From DASXKD01 sp963734725 (GTDB lineage: Bacteria; Actinomycetota; Actinomycetes; Streptosporangiales; Streptosporangiaceae): a DNA stretch of 64,000 bases. Shown here piece by piece: positions 6,369 to 14,496 of the stretch. Every line of letters begins with the position of its first letter. Position 1 is the stretch's first letter. The stretch lies in contig CAVTIX010000020.1 of assembly GCA_963734725.1 (NCBI GenBank), positions 186,001-250,000 on the forward strand. Reading direction: 5' to 3'. The notes below the pieces were generated by a model. It ran no database searches. It was not told the origin of the DNA and was given only the letters and a program-made list of their open reading frames with translations. The position numbers were made by a program, and so were the translations under genes.

Positions 6369-8477
6369 TTAGGCCCGGTGCGGGCCTAGCAGGCCCATCG
6401 GGCTGGGTGCGGGGAACTCGACGCGCAGGGCCTTCGTGCCCGCGGCCAGGTGCACGGTCGCCACATACGCGGGCCGGAACGGGAGGCGCTGCGCACGCAG
6501 CAGTGACACCATCGACCGCACGTACCCGGCTGACCGGCCGAACTGATCGTGCGACCGGCCGCTCTCGGCGAGGTCAGCGAACCGCAGCGGCAGGTCCGGG
6601 TCCGCGCCCGGCGCCACGCTGCCGAAATTGATGATGTACATCGGGCGCACCGAGGCCATCTCGGTAATCGCGATCAGCAGCCGTGAGTCGACCCGCCCGG
6701 CGGACAGCTCTCGGCGCGCGATCGGCGTCAAGGCGATCCGGCTGCTGTGCAGCAGTTCTGCCCCGGATGTCTTCCGGCTCAGCAGGTCGGCGCCGAGCCT
6801 GGCCCGGTAGGCGGCGGCGCCGTGCAGGGCTGTCTGGCGGACCTCGATTCGCTGCGGACCGGCGCCGAACCTGGCGAGCACGGCCGGCGCGTAGACGGAA
6901 CTGAGCCGGTAGCCGAACTGGGCGCGGACCTGCGCCGTTGCGACGATGATCGCGGAAGGAAGCGGGCTGGTGGCCTTCGGCGCGAGCGAGTACAGGACCC
7001 GCCCCGACACCCCGTGTGCCGCGAGCGTGCGGCACATGACCGGGTCGCAGGCCACCACGGCCGTCCGACTGACCTGGCCAGCAACCCAGGCTGCGGCAAG
7101 GTTGCGCTCGCCTGCCCCGGCACCGGGCGCGCCCTGCCCGCCGTGGCCATTCCCGGCGGTCCCGGACCCACCGGAAAGCAGCAGAGCGATCACGGCGGCG
7201 GCGATGAGGGCAATAACCGCCACCAGCAGGCCCGCGATGCGGTAGCGCCGCCCGGACCGTTCCTGTTTCCCGCCCGCCGACGGCGCCATTGGCGCGCGGA
7301 CCGCGCCGTTGCCCGGCGGGGCAGCGGGCGCCGAGGGCACAGCGGAGCCGGGCGATGCGATTAGCGGCGAGGACTCGGCGACCGGCATTCCCGGGCCGCT
7401 CCCCCATTCCGATGGCCCAGCGTCCGGCCCTGGACCAGAACTCCCCGGCACACCCGGCCCCGATGGCCAGGTGCCCGCAGGCGCGGGCTCGGGGAACACA
7501 CCAGCGGCTGGCGCTGCGCCCGCTTGCCCGGCACCGGGTGGTGTGGCGCCCGGTGGCATCGCCACGAACGGCGGCGTACCGGCAGGAAGCGTACGGGCGG
7601 CTGCGGGGTCCTCGGCCCGGTAGGCGCTATCCGGGGCCGCAGGACTGTCCGCCCGGAATCCGGTGATCCTGGGCAACGGTTCGGTGTGCCCGTCCGCGTT
7701 GAGCCGACGCCCCAGCAGTGAGAACGGCAAGAAGTTCCGCCGTATGTGCGCGGGCGGCTTCGGGGCGCCGTTCGTGCCGGGAACACGCCGCGGCAGAGGG
7801 GCTACTGGCTGCTCATCCAGCTGCTCCGCAGCCAGGGCCTGAAGGTCCGCCTGGTGCGGATCTGGCGCCGGGAGATCCGCAGGCGCCGGTGCCGGGAGAT
7901 CGGCGGGCACCGGAACCGGGGTCCAGACCGTCGGAGCTGACGCCGCGGGATCGGGACCGGGGGCCGGGAGATCCACAGAACGCGGATCCGGCGACCACAC
8001 CGTCGGAGCTGGCGCCGCGGAATCGGAAGCCTGAGCTGGGAGGTCCACAGAACGCGGATCCGGCGACCACACCGTCGGAGCTGGCGCCGCGGAATCCGAA
8101 GCCTGAGCTGGGAGATCCACAGAACGCGGGCGCGGCGACCAGATCGTCGGGGCTGACGCCGCTGGATCCGCACCCTGGACCGGAAGATCCGTCTGGCCCA
8201 GGACAGCCGCAGGCCGAGGATCTGTCACTGGAGGGGTTCCCGCCTGAGCCGGTTGCGCCTCCTCAGGAAGCCCGAGCTTCTCGGTTTTGCCCTGCTCCTG
8301 GGCCCTGTACCGGGCTACGGCTTCATCATGGCGGAGTTCGTCAGCGATCGCGGTCAGCACACGTTGCCGCAGGTCCTCCGGAATCTCTGGCCGCTCAACC
8401 CGGATCGGCGTTCCGGGTGAGACGGTCGCTCCGGGAACACGGCGGGGAAGCGGCCGACCGCCGCTCTCATCTGCCAT
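6369..8477 (-). CDS. Repeat-rich, single-pass membrane protein of unknown function
   Basis: A 702-residue protein; the start at 8477 (MADESGG) follows GGGGGTGG and is preferred over a longer frame. Order: a charged N-terminal segment with LPRRVPG; four roughly 24-residue Pro/Ala repeats of the type DLPAQASDSAAPAP; a second LPRRVPG; a long Pro/Gly linker; a basic stretch (SGRRYRI) and one transmembrane helix near residue 420; then a 230-residue C-terminal domain starting NLAAAWVAGQVS and including ACDPVMCRTL. By topology the C-terminal part should be outside the membrane and the repeat part inside. I do not recognise an enzymatic motif. The CxxxxC pair could form a disulfide. It is transcribed towards the arsenic island but is not obviously part of it. 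Confidence 0.75.
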   Translation of the reverse strand: MADESGGRPLPRRVPGATVSPGTPIRVERPEIPEDLRQRVLTAIADELRHDEAVARYRAQEQGKTEKLGLPEEAQPAQAGTPPVTDPRPAAVLGQTDLPVQGADPAASAPTIWSPRPRSVDLPAQASDSAAPAPTVWSPDPRSVDLPAQASDSAAPAPTVWSPDPRSVDLPAPGPDPAASAPTVWTPVPVPADLPAPAPADLPAPDPHQADLQALAAEQLDEQPVAPLPRRVPGTNGAPKPPAHIRRNFLPFSLLGRRLNADGHTEPLPRITGFRADSPAAPDSAYRAEDPAAARTLPAGTPPFVAMPPGATPPGAGQAGAAPAAGVFPEPAPAGTWPSGPGVPGSSGPGPDAGPSEWGSGPGMPVAESSPLIASPGSAVPSAPAAPPGNGAVRAPMAPSAGGKQERSGRRYRIAGLLVAVIALIAAAVIALLLSGGSGTAGNGHGGQGAPGAGAGERNLAAAWVAGQVSRTAVVACDPVMCRTLAAHGVSGRVLYSLAPKATSPLPSAIIVATAQVRAQFGYRLSSVYAPAVLARFGAGPQRIEVRQTALHGAAAYRARLGADLLSRKTSGAELLHSSRIALTPIARRELSAGRVDSRLLIAITEMASVRPMYIINFGSVAPGADPDLPLRFADLAESGRSHDQFGRSAGYVRSMVSLLRAQRLPFRPAYVATVHLAAGTKALRVEFPAPSPMGLLGPHRA
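7899..8186. repeat. Four tandem 72-bp coding repeats
   Basis: The units 7971-8042 and 8043-8114 are nearly identical, while the flanking units at 7899-7970 and 8115-8186 have diverged. They encode 24-residue Pro/Ala repeats of the neighbouring membrane protein and stay in frame. The near-identity of the central pair suggests recent duplication or homogenisation. Confidence 0.8.
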
Positions 8478-8632
8478 GCGGCCACCCCCGGGGGCGCGCG
8501 CGCCAAAGCGAACGCGTGCGTGGACAGCGGAACACACTTTGCTCGGTCAATTCAACCGGAATCGCAGTTTGTCATGGGCAAATCACTTAAGGTGCAGGAT
8601 CGCCCGGGAGGCTGCAGCGAATGACGTTATAG

Positions 8633-8887
8633 CAGGGCGTCACATTTAGCTACCCCCGGGGTACGCCTCCCCGGAGGCTGGGCCTGGTTTGGCAAGGTAC
8701 TGCACGACGGCGCCTATCATCGGGATCGGCAGATCCAAACGGCCCGCAGGCGACCGCCGCGTTCCGGCTCGGCGGCTCTGAGCTGGCCCTGGCCCGCCTG
8801 GCGGCGTCGGAATGGCCCTGGTGGCTGGCCCGGGCCGGTGCCACCGGTGCTGAGCCGGGGCGCCCGTCAACCCCGGAGCATGTGTGA
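8633..8887 (+). other. Unassigned region with a possible gene fragment
   Basis: The 406 bp between the membrane protein start and the next gene holds no complete recognisable gene. A stop-free plus-strand frame runs from 8633 to a TGA at 8885-8887, with coding-like codon use in its last 50 codons (for example LGGSELALARLAASEWPWW). Its stop overlaps the GTG start of the next gene in the way coupled genes do. It has no ATG, GTG or TTG start in frame, so it may be the 3' remnant of a lost gene. Confidence 0.25.
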
Positions 8888-9591
8888 GAAGCGGCACCCA
8901 AACGATCCTCGCCAGCCTGAACACCCACGGCGGCCGAGGCGCCGACGGGCGGCGCTACGACCTCGAGGCCGCCTGCCGCCGGTTCAAGGCGGACATCATC
9001 GTGCTGCAGGAGGTGTGGCGGCCGCACGGCGAGCCCAATCCCGTCGATGAGATTGCCGCGACCCTCGGTGCGGAGCCCCTGTGGACAGACCTGATCCGCG
9101 ACGTGAATCTGGATAGCGTCGGCATCGCCAACGAACGGGCGCGCGGCCGCTGGGGGTTGGCCACGCTGACAACCGCGCCGGTCCTCGGGTTCGAGGTGAC
9201 CGATCTGGGCCGGATTCCCGGTGACCTCACCCCCAGGGCGGCCCAGCTCGTCACGATCGAACTGCCAGGCGAGGGCGCGCTGCGGATCGTCAACACGCAC
9301 CTGACCTACCGGCTGCTCAGCCCGGTTCAACTGATCCGCCTCGTCCGGCGGCTGATCGCTGACGATATTCCCACCGTGATCGCCGGGGACCTCAATATGC
9401 CCTCGCCCGTCACCGGTCTGGCGGCCGACTATGCGCCGGCCGTGAGCGGGCGCACCTACCCGGCCCACCGCCCGCTGCTGCAGCTCGATCACATCCTGGC
9501 GAACCGCCGGGTCGCCCGCTGCGGCGGTGAGGTGCTCCCACCGGCCGGCTCCGACCACCTTCCGGTGCGGGCCAGGCTCCGGCTCAGATAA
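8884..9591 (+). CDS. Endonuclease/exonuclease/phosphatase-family protein
   Basis: A 235-residue EEP-fold enzyme, a Mg-dependent phosphoesterase. The motifs appear in family order: SLNTHGG near residue 11, LQEVW near 41 (metal-binding Glu), VNTHLT near 137, GDLN near 168, LDHIL near 199 and SDHLPV near 223 (catalytic Asp-His). No signal peptide or membrane segment is visible, so it is probably cytoplasmic. The substrate (DNA, phospholipid or small molecule) cannot be told. GTG 8884 follows GGAG with five bases of spacing. Confidence 0.85.
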   Translation: MRSGTQTILASLNTHGGRGADGRRYDLEAACRRFKADIIVLQEVWRPHGEPNPVDEIAATLGAEPLWTDLIRDVNLDSVGIANERARGRWGLATLTTAPVLGFEVTDLGRIPGDLTPRAAQLVTIELPGEGALRIVNTHLTYRLLSPVQLIRLVRRLIADDIPTVIAGDLNMPSPVTGLAADYAPAVSGRTYPAHRPLLQLDHILANRRVARCGGEVLPPAGSDHLPVRARLRLR

Positions 9592-9651
9592 CCGACGAAC
9601 ATGACATACGCACGCCCAACCAGACCGTCATCCGGGTCGTCTACGGGGCAT

Positions 9652-9744
9652 GGGGAGTAGAACCGCTGCGCTCGTTCTACCGTCCCCTATTGCCGTGTGC
9701 GCCGGCTGCAGCGCGCCGAGTCCGGCGTCGGGGCGCACGGCAGC
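9652..9744. terminator. Hairpin pair between convergent genes
   Basis: Two inverted repeats lie between the convergent EEP and TM2-like genes. GTAGAAC (9657-9663) pairs with GTTCTAC (9674-9680) and is extended by GGGGA/TCCCC. A second structure pairs TGCCGTG near 9691 with CACGGCA near 9738. No U-tract follows, which is usual for high-GC actinomycetes. A bidirectional terminator is the likely role. Confidence 0.5.
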
Positions 9745-9764
9745 AAGTGCCGCCCAGGTAGTCC

Positions 9765-10505
9765 CTAGCTGATGATCCCGTGCGAGCGGTTCCACCGCTG
9801 CGCGGACTGGTAGGCGTCCACCAGGCCCCAGATCCAGGTGCCGATCGCGAGCGGGATTCCGATCAGCACGATGGCCAGAATCCAGCCGATGATATTGAGG
9901 ATGAGAATGGCGACGCCGGCCCCCACGTTGCCGTTCACCATCGATCCCAGCCCGGGAATGAAGACCGACAGCAGAACACTGACCGCCGGGCTCTTCGGCG
10001 CGACAGTCATCGTGTACATTTCCTGCCCGTACAGCGGCAACGGCGCCCACTCCTGGATCTGCTGCCCGGGCTCGTACTGCTCCCGGTACTGCGGCTGAGG
10101 CTGCTCTCGGATCTGGGAGCGCTCGTAGCTGTGCCCGCCGTGCCCCGGCATGCCCTGGCCCGGCGCCGGGGGTGGCGGCCATGCGGAGGGCGGCGGCGCG
10201 GTATGCGGCGCAGTGGGCGGTTGCTGTGCCCAGGCCGGCGGCGGCGCGGCGGGCGCTTGCTGCCCCCACGCCGGCGGCGGTGGCGCGGCGGGCGCTTGCT
10301 GCCCCCAGGCCGGCGGCGGTGGCGCGGCGGGCGCTTGCTGCGCCCAGGCTGCCCGCTGTGGGAAGGTGTGCTGCCCGGGGACGGTGGGCTGCTGCGGCCA
10401 GGTGTGCTGCTGCGGCCACGCGGGCGGCTGTGGCCGGCCAGTTTCCGGCGAGGCTGGGTTCGACGACGGGGGCAGTGGCTCGGTGGGCTGCGGGTCGGCA
10501 CTCAT
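9765..10505 (-). CDS. Pro/Gln-rich TM2-like membrane protein
   Basis: The 246-residue protein has a roughly 165-residue Pro/Gln/Ala-rich N-terminal half and a C-terminal pair of hydrophobic helices. Those helices contain FIPGLGSMVNGN and a glycine-rich hairpin like that of TM2-domain proteins. The N-terminal half contains three copies of a 13-residue AWGQQAPAAPPPP-type repeat. The start at 10505 (MSADPQP) is chosen because AGGAAAG precedes it; an in-frame ATG six codons earlier is less well placed. It stands alone between convergent and divergent neighbours. Function is unknown; proteins of this shape are common membrane anchors or scaffolds in actinomycetes. Confidence 0.8.
   Translation of the reverse strand: MSADPQPTEPLPPSSNPASPETGRPQPPAWPQQHTWPQQPTVPGQHTFPQRAAWAQQAPAAPPPPAWGQQAPAAPPPPAWGQQAPAAPPPAWAQQPPTAPHTAPPPSAWPPPPAPGQGMPGHGGHSYERSQIREQPQPQYREQYEPGQQIQEWAPLPLYGQEMYTMTVAPKSPAVSVLLSVFIPGLGSMVNGNVGAGVAILILNIIGWILAIVLIGIPLAIGTWIWGLVDAYQSAQRWNRSHGIIS
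10234..10347. repeat. Tandem 36-39-bp coding repeats
   Basis: Three tandem units (10234-10269, 10270-10308 and 10309-10347) are nearly identical and encode the AWGQQAPAAPPPP repeats of the TM2-like protein. The first unit lacks one codon. All units stay in frame, so length variation by slippage would not disrupt the protein. Confidence 0.8.
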
Positions 10506-10582
10506 CGAGGCTTTCCTCCCCATCAGAAGAGGCGCTTTACGGGACGCTCACGGTGGACGGCCGCATGACGCTAGCGGCCGGG

Positions 10583-11338
10583 CTACGTCCGCAAATAGGA
10601 CGCACCGTTGAGATCGAGGATAGCGCCGCTAGCCCACTCCGCCTCGGGCGAGGCGAGGTAGACCACCGCCGCGGCGATCTCGGCCGGCTGAGCCACCCGC
10701 CCGAACGGGCTCTGCGCCCGGATCGCGTCCCCTCCAGGCCCGGCCAGTTGACCGGTGATCATGTCGGTCGCCACGTACCCGGGCGCGACCCCGGCGACCG
10801 TGATGCCGTGCGGGGCCAGGGTCCTGGCCAGCGACTGGCCGAACGCGTTCAACCCTGCCTTGCTCGCCCCGTAGGCCGGGTGGCGCGGCTCGCCGCGGAA
10901 GGCGCCGCGAGAGGACACGTTGATGATCCGCCCCCCGCGGCCCGCGGCGACCATGTGCTGGACGGCGCACCAGGTCACATTGGCAGCACCGGTGAGGTTA
11001 AGCGCGATGGTGTCGTGCCATGCGGCCTGCCACTCGTCGTAGGACGCCCGGGTGATGTCATGCTCGCGGTAGACCCCGGCATTGTTGACCAGCACATCGA
11101 GCCCGCCGAGCGCGGCGTGGGCCTGATCCACGGCGAGGCGCGCCGCGGCTGGGTCGGTGAGATCCGCCTGGACCACCGTGTGCCTGCTGCCGGGCAGCGC
11201 GGCCACGATCTCGGCGGCCAGGCCGGCCGAGTCACGGTGGTGCACCGCGACCCGGTCGGCGAGGTCCGCGAACGCCCGGACGATCGCGAGCCCGATGCCC
11301 CGCGACCCGCCCGTTACCAGCACAGCCCGGTCAGCCAC
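10583..11338 (-). CDS. Short-chain dehydrogenase/reductase
   Basis: A classical SDR of 251 residues. The cofactor motif TGGSRGIG is at 9-16 and NNAG is near 86. The catalytic Ser lies in NVSSRGAF, with Tyr and Lys in YGASKAG near 157-163. The residue pattern after the second strand (VHHRDS) favours NADP(H), which is inference. It starts with GTG at 11338 and ends with SYLRT. No pathway partner is adjacent: the downstream gene is convergent in function and the upstream neighbours on the same strand are gene remnants. Confidence 0.87.
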   Translation of the reverse strand: MADRAVLVTGGSRGIGLAIVRAFADLADRVAVHHRDSAGLAAEIVAALPGSRHTVVQADLTDPAAARLAVDQAHAALGGLDVLVNNAGVYREHDITRASYDEWQAAWHDTIALNLTGAANVTWCAVQHMVAAGRGGRIINVSSRGAFRGEPRHPAYGASKAGLNAFGQSLARTLAPHGITVAGVAPGYVATDMITGQLAGPGGDAIRAQSPFGRVAQPAEIAAAVVYLASPEAEWASGAILDLNGASYLRT

Positions 11339-11496
11339 GAGACCTGACCTTAGTACTCATCCGCCGGCCGGTGCCCGCGCCGCGCGGGCACCGGCCGTCC
11401 GGTCACTGTGAGCAGGGCAGCAGCCGCGCGGGACCGCGCCCAGCTCGTCGTTTTGCCTACCAGTCCGGCCTGGCCGGGCGGGCTGGTGAGGAACTC

Positions 11497-11785
11497 TTAC
11501 TGCCCGGCTACCCGGTAGCTGGTGGTCTCGAAGCCGACCACCCGCGCCAGCGCCGGCAGCCGCGCCGCGGCCAGCGCCGGCGGCTCTTCTCGGCGAAAGC
11601 ACGGGCGTCATCGCCGGAGCGCCAGACCTCGATCACCCGCGCGCCGGCGTCGTCGATGCTGGTGATCCGGCTCAAGCAGCCCGCCGACAGCTCGTCCCCG
11701 GGCCGGCGTACCCCACGGCGGCCGTGAACTGCTCCCTGCCGAATGACTCATCCCATTCGAACTCGACCAACGTGCAAAACGGCAT
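11497..11785 (-). pseudogene. Frameshifted ABM-like (antibiotic biosynthesis monooxygenase fold) gene
   Basis: From the ATG at 11785 the frame reads MPFCTLVEFEWDESFGREQF and stops at 11672. The protein continues in a second frame (DELSAGCLSRITSIDDAG, then VIEVWRSGDDARAFAEKS) and finishes in a third (LAAARLPALARVVGFETTSYR, ending GQ at a TAA at 11497). Joined together this is a roughly 95-residue single-domain protein resembling the dimeric ferredoxin-like ABM/YgiN class. Two indels, near 11700 and near 11575, break it. Because other genes in this window also carry single-base shifts, sequencing error is possible. Confidence 0.6.
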
Positions 11786-11830
11786 CCCAGTCCTCCCCGG
11801 TACCCCGGCAGTAGATGGTCATAATCATTC

Positions 11831-12102
11831 TCAGACGGGGGGATAGCTGATGCTGACCACGTCGCCGCGTTGCTGGCTGAGGTAGGCATCCCGGGTGCGG
11901 CCCAGGTCAAGGGTGGCCCGGAGGATGGCCGCGGCGCCCGGCGCGGCCTCGGCGACGACCTCGCCGCGCGGGGAGACGATCATGGTGGGGCAGTGCTGGC
12001 CGGGGCCTGCCACGTTCGCGGCGAGCACGAACCGCTGCGTCTCCGCTGCCCGGCTATCGAACAGCGCACCGGAATCTGAGCGACCGCCACCGGCACCTGC
12101 AT
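11831..12102 (-). pseudogene. Remnant of a nitrilase/carbon-nitrogen hydrolase gene
   Basis: An ATG at 12102 begins MQVPVAVAQIPVR, a typical first strand of the nitrilase superfamily. A few codons later the matching frame changes, and SGALFDSRAAE through MIVSPRGEVVAEAAPG to DLGRTRDAYL follows, which is the C-terminal part of the same family. The central 150-200 residues, including the Glu-Lys-Cys catalytic residues, are missing. The locus therefore looks like an internally deleted gene rather than a simple frameshift. No intact copy is nearby apart from the nitrilase domain of nadE, which is unrelated in position. Confidence 0.6.
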
Positions 12103-12170
12103 TCGCTCAGTATCCCGGCCGGGCGGGCAGCCGTGGCGCCCCTGTTGCCACGGCTGCTGTGCAGTGGCCG

Positions 12171-12677
12171 CTAGAAGACGTGCCTGGTGTGGCTGAAGGC
12201 GCCCTTGGTGAACGCGAGGACCTTGGCGGGCGCCACCGCGAACACTTGAACCGGCGCCGTGCTGCCCGGGTGGTAGAAGAACCCGTCACGCACCTGGTAC
12301 TGCCAGCGGCCGTCCCACTTCGCCCGCCAGGCCTCGGCCAGGCGGGCGAGCGCGTCATCGTCGGTGACCGGGACCGCGTCACCCTCCACCATGACGTCGA
12401 GCCCCTGGTCCCAGCCGTTGCATCCGGTGCTGAGGATCACGTGCCGGTTGCCGCGCAGGTTGACGGCCTTCTGTTCCTGCACGCCGGTGCAGAAGAACAG
12501 CGCACCGCCGTCCCACACGGCCACGAGAGGGGTCATGTGCGGCCGCCCGTCGGCGCGGACCGTCGTGATCCAGAACAGTTCGGCCGCCTCGAGCGCCCGC
12601 CGGGTCTGCTCCCACCCGGTGGCGGCGGCATCGGGAGCGCTGAACCGCGGGTCCAGGGTGGTTACCGGGGTAGTCAC
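12171..12677 (-). CDS. PPOX-class pyridoxamine 5'-phosphate oxidase-like protein
   Basis: A 168-residue split-barrel flavin/F420-binding protein. The segment FWITTVRADGRPHMTPLVAV at about 35-54 is the typical PPOX entry. HVILSTGCN and the C-terminal FGFY-like strand VRDGFFYHPG complete the barrel. Actinomycete proteins of this size often use F420H2 to reduce unsaturated substrates, and an F420:NADP oxidoreductase gene occurs elsewhere in the window, but the substrate is unknown. It starts with GTG at 12677, preceded by AAGGGA. It follows an AraC-type regulator by 60 bp on the same strand. Confidence 0.82.
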   Translation of the reverse strand: MTTPVTTLDPRFSAPDAAATGWEQTRRALEAAELFWITTVRADGRPHMTPLVAVWDGGALFFCTGVQEQKAVNLRGNRHVILSTGCNGWDQGLDVMVEGDAVPVTDDDALARLAEAWRAKWDGRWQYQVRDGFFYHPGSTAPVQVFAVAPAKVLAFTKGAFSHTRHVF

Positions 12678-12737
12678 CGCGTTATCCCTTTCCGGTCGTC
12701 CGTCGTTGGCGGGCCACCGGCGGTCCGGCGGTCCTTC

Positions 12738-13514
12738 CTAGCTCAGACGGACCTCGGCCGTGCTATTCATCGGCCGACGAGCCGCGAGTAGGGCGGTGGG
12801 AGTCAGGCCGGCCAGCCGCACGCATTCCCGGGTGAGGTGCGCCTGGTCGGCGTATCCCAGCCGCGCCGCGGCCGAGGCCAGGTCGGCCCCTGGCGCCCCG
12901 GCATCCGCCCAGGACACGAAGCGCCGGAAGCGCAGGACCCGGCGCAGCGTCGCCGGACCGTAGCCGACGGCGGCCTGGCAGCGCCGGCGCAACTGGCGCT
13001 CGCTGACGTCCAGCCGGCCGGCGATGTCCTCGGCGAGGGCACCCGGGTGCCGCAGCAGCCGGGCCGTGCCCGCTGCGAGCGGGTCGGCGGGCCCTTCGAC
13101 CGACATCGCCCCGGCGGCCCGGACCAGGACCCGCAGCGCCTCGGCCGGCGCCAGCGAGCCGGGCAGTGCCCGGGCCAGCGCTGTGGCCTGTGCCGTGCCT
13201 AGGTCACTGGCGGCTACCCGCTGGTTGAGCAGCGCGGACATGGGCATCCCCAGGGCCGGCCCGGCCGCACCCGGCGCGAACCGCAGCGCCGCCAGCACCG
13301 TGCCCGCGGGAGACACCGAGGGCACCGGGCCGGTGTCCGGCCCGGCCACGTGGACCCCTGCGCCCTGTTCCCAGATGAGGTCCACGCAGGCATCCGGCAG
13401 CACCTCGGTCACCGCGTCGGCCCCGGGCCAGACGACCCGCGCCCACAGGCAGGCCACCGACGTGAGCAATGCCACCGGAGGCGGTTGCTCGCGGTAACCC
13501 GGGGACCAGTCCAC
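12738..13514 (-). CDS. AraC-family transcriptional regulator
   Basis: This 258-residue regulator has an N-terminal ligand domain of the DUF6597 type (AVTEVLPDACVDLIW near 38-52). A C-terminal double helix-turn-helix follows: IAGRLDVSERQLRRRCQAAVGYGPATLRR for the first motif and AARLGYADQAHLTREC for the second. The GTG start at 13514 is followed by MDWSPGY. It is transcribed towards the PPOX gene 60 bp away and may control it. Divergent from it is the toroid-like gene at 13587. Confidence 0.85.
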   Translation of the reverse strand: MDWSPGYREQPPPVALLTSVACLWARVVWPGADAVTEVLPDACVDLIWEQGAGVHVAGPDTGPVPSVSPAGTVLAALRFAPGAAGPALGMPMSALLNQRVAASDLGTAQATALARALPGSLAPAEALRVLVRAAGAMSVEGPADPLAAGTARLLRHPGALAEDIAGRLDVSERQLRRRCQAAVGYGPATLRRVLRFRRFVSWADAGAPGADLASAAARLGYADQAHLTRECVRLAGLTPTALLAARRPMNSTAEVRLS

Positions 13515-13586
13515 AAGACCAGTTTCGCACCGGCATGTCCGTTTGGTTCAAGACGGCGGGTCCTGCGCTGTGCTCAGCTAGTGCCC

Positions 13587-14468
13587 ATGGCCTCACCTGA
13601 CATCCAAGCTGCAGAGCAATTCCTCGCCGCGAACGCCCGCGTGCTCGAGTGGCGGAAGTTCGAGCGCGCGTTCCGCGGCGGCGACGCCGGACCGGTCCGC
13701 GACGCCGTCGCCGCCTACCGCAACCCCGACGGCGGCTTCGGCCATGCGCTGGAGCCCGACGGCCGCTGCCCCGGCAGCCAGTCGCTGGCCATCGATTTCG
13801 CGCTGCGAAGCCTGTTGGACTTCGGCGCATGGGACACCGCGCTGGCCGACGGCGCGTGCGCCTGGCTCGCCGCCCACGCCCCCGCCGAGGGCGGTGCGGC
13901 GTTCGTGGACCCCTCCATCGAGGGCTGGCCGCACGCCCCGTGGTGGGTGCCCGAGGCAGGCAACCCGGCCTCGCCGATCTGCACCGCGCTGCTGGCTGGC
14001 ACCCTGCACGCGGCGGCCGCCCAGGCAGGCGGCGCCGAGCACCCGTGGCTGCGCCAGGCCACGGAACTGACCTGGGCCCGGATCGACGCGCTGGGCGAAG
14101 TCGGCCCCTACGACATGCGCGCACTGTTCTGGTTCCTGGACCACGTACCGGACCGGGGCCGGGCCCGCGCGGCGATGGACAAGATCGGACCGGTGATCTT
14201 CGAGCAGGACCTGGTGACGCTGGACCCGGCTGCCCCGGGCGAGATCCACGTCCCGCTGGACTTCGCGCCGCTGCCGGACTCGCTGGCCCGCGGGCTGTTC
14301 GACCGGCAGGTGATCGACGCCGGGCTAGACCACCTGGCCTCGGCGCAGCAGCCGGACGGCGGCTGGACCGTCAACTGGATGGCCTGGTCACCGGCCGCGG
14401 AGCGGGAGTGGCGGGGGCACGCCACGGTGGAAGCGCTGCGGACCCTGCGGGCCAACGGCCGTTGCTGA
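13587..14468 (+). CDS. Alpha/alpha-toroid (prenyltransferase/squalene-cyclase-like) protein
   Basis: The 293-residue protein carries two QW-like repeats, YRNPDGGFGHAL near 42 and QQPDGGWTVNW near 258. These place it among terpenoid cyclase/prenyltransferase alpha-alpha toroid folds. It is shorter than true squalene-hopene cyclases (about 650 residues) and lacks a DXDD motif, so cyclase activity is unlikely. Many actinomycetes carry stand-alone proteins of this length with no known function. The ATG at 13587 is preferred; a GTG two codons earlier is possible. The pentapeptide-repeat gene follows after 28 bp. Confidence 0.75.
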   Translation: MASPDIQAAEQFLAANARVLEWRKFERAFRGGDAGPVRDAVAAYRNPDGGFGHALEPDGRCPGSQSLAIDFALRSLLDFGAWDTALADGACAWLAAHAPAEGGAAFVDPSIEGWPHAPWWVPEAGNPASPICTALLAGTLHAAAAQAGGAEHPWLRQATELTWARIDALGEVGPYDMRALFWFLDHVPDRGRARAAMDKIGPVIFEQDLVTLDPAAPGEIHVPLDFAPLPDSLARGLFDRQVIDAGLDHLASAQQPDGGWTVNWMAWSPAAEREWRGHATVEALRTLRANGRC

Positions 14469-14496
14469 TCCCGCCGCCCAGGGCACCCAAAGGTCC

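Noticed and set aside
7899..8186. Regularly spaced 72-bp repeats that might suggest a CRISPR array
   Set aside because: There are no unique spacers, the repeats are contiguous, in frame and protein-coding, and no cas gene is present.
11357..11611. 84-codon minus-strand frame near the SDR start
   Set aside because: It only partly follows the middle frame of the ABM-like remnant and is otherwise Ala/Gly/Arg shadow sequence.
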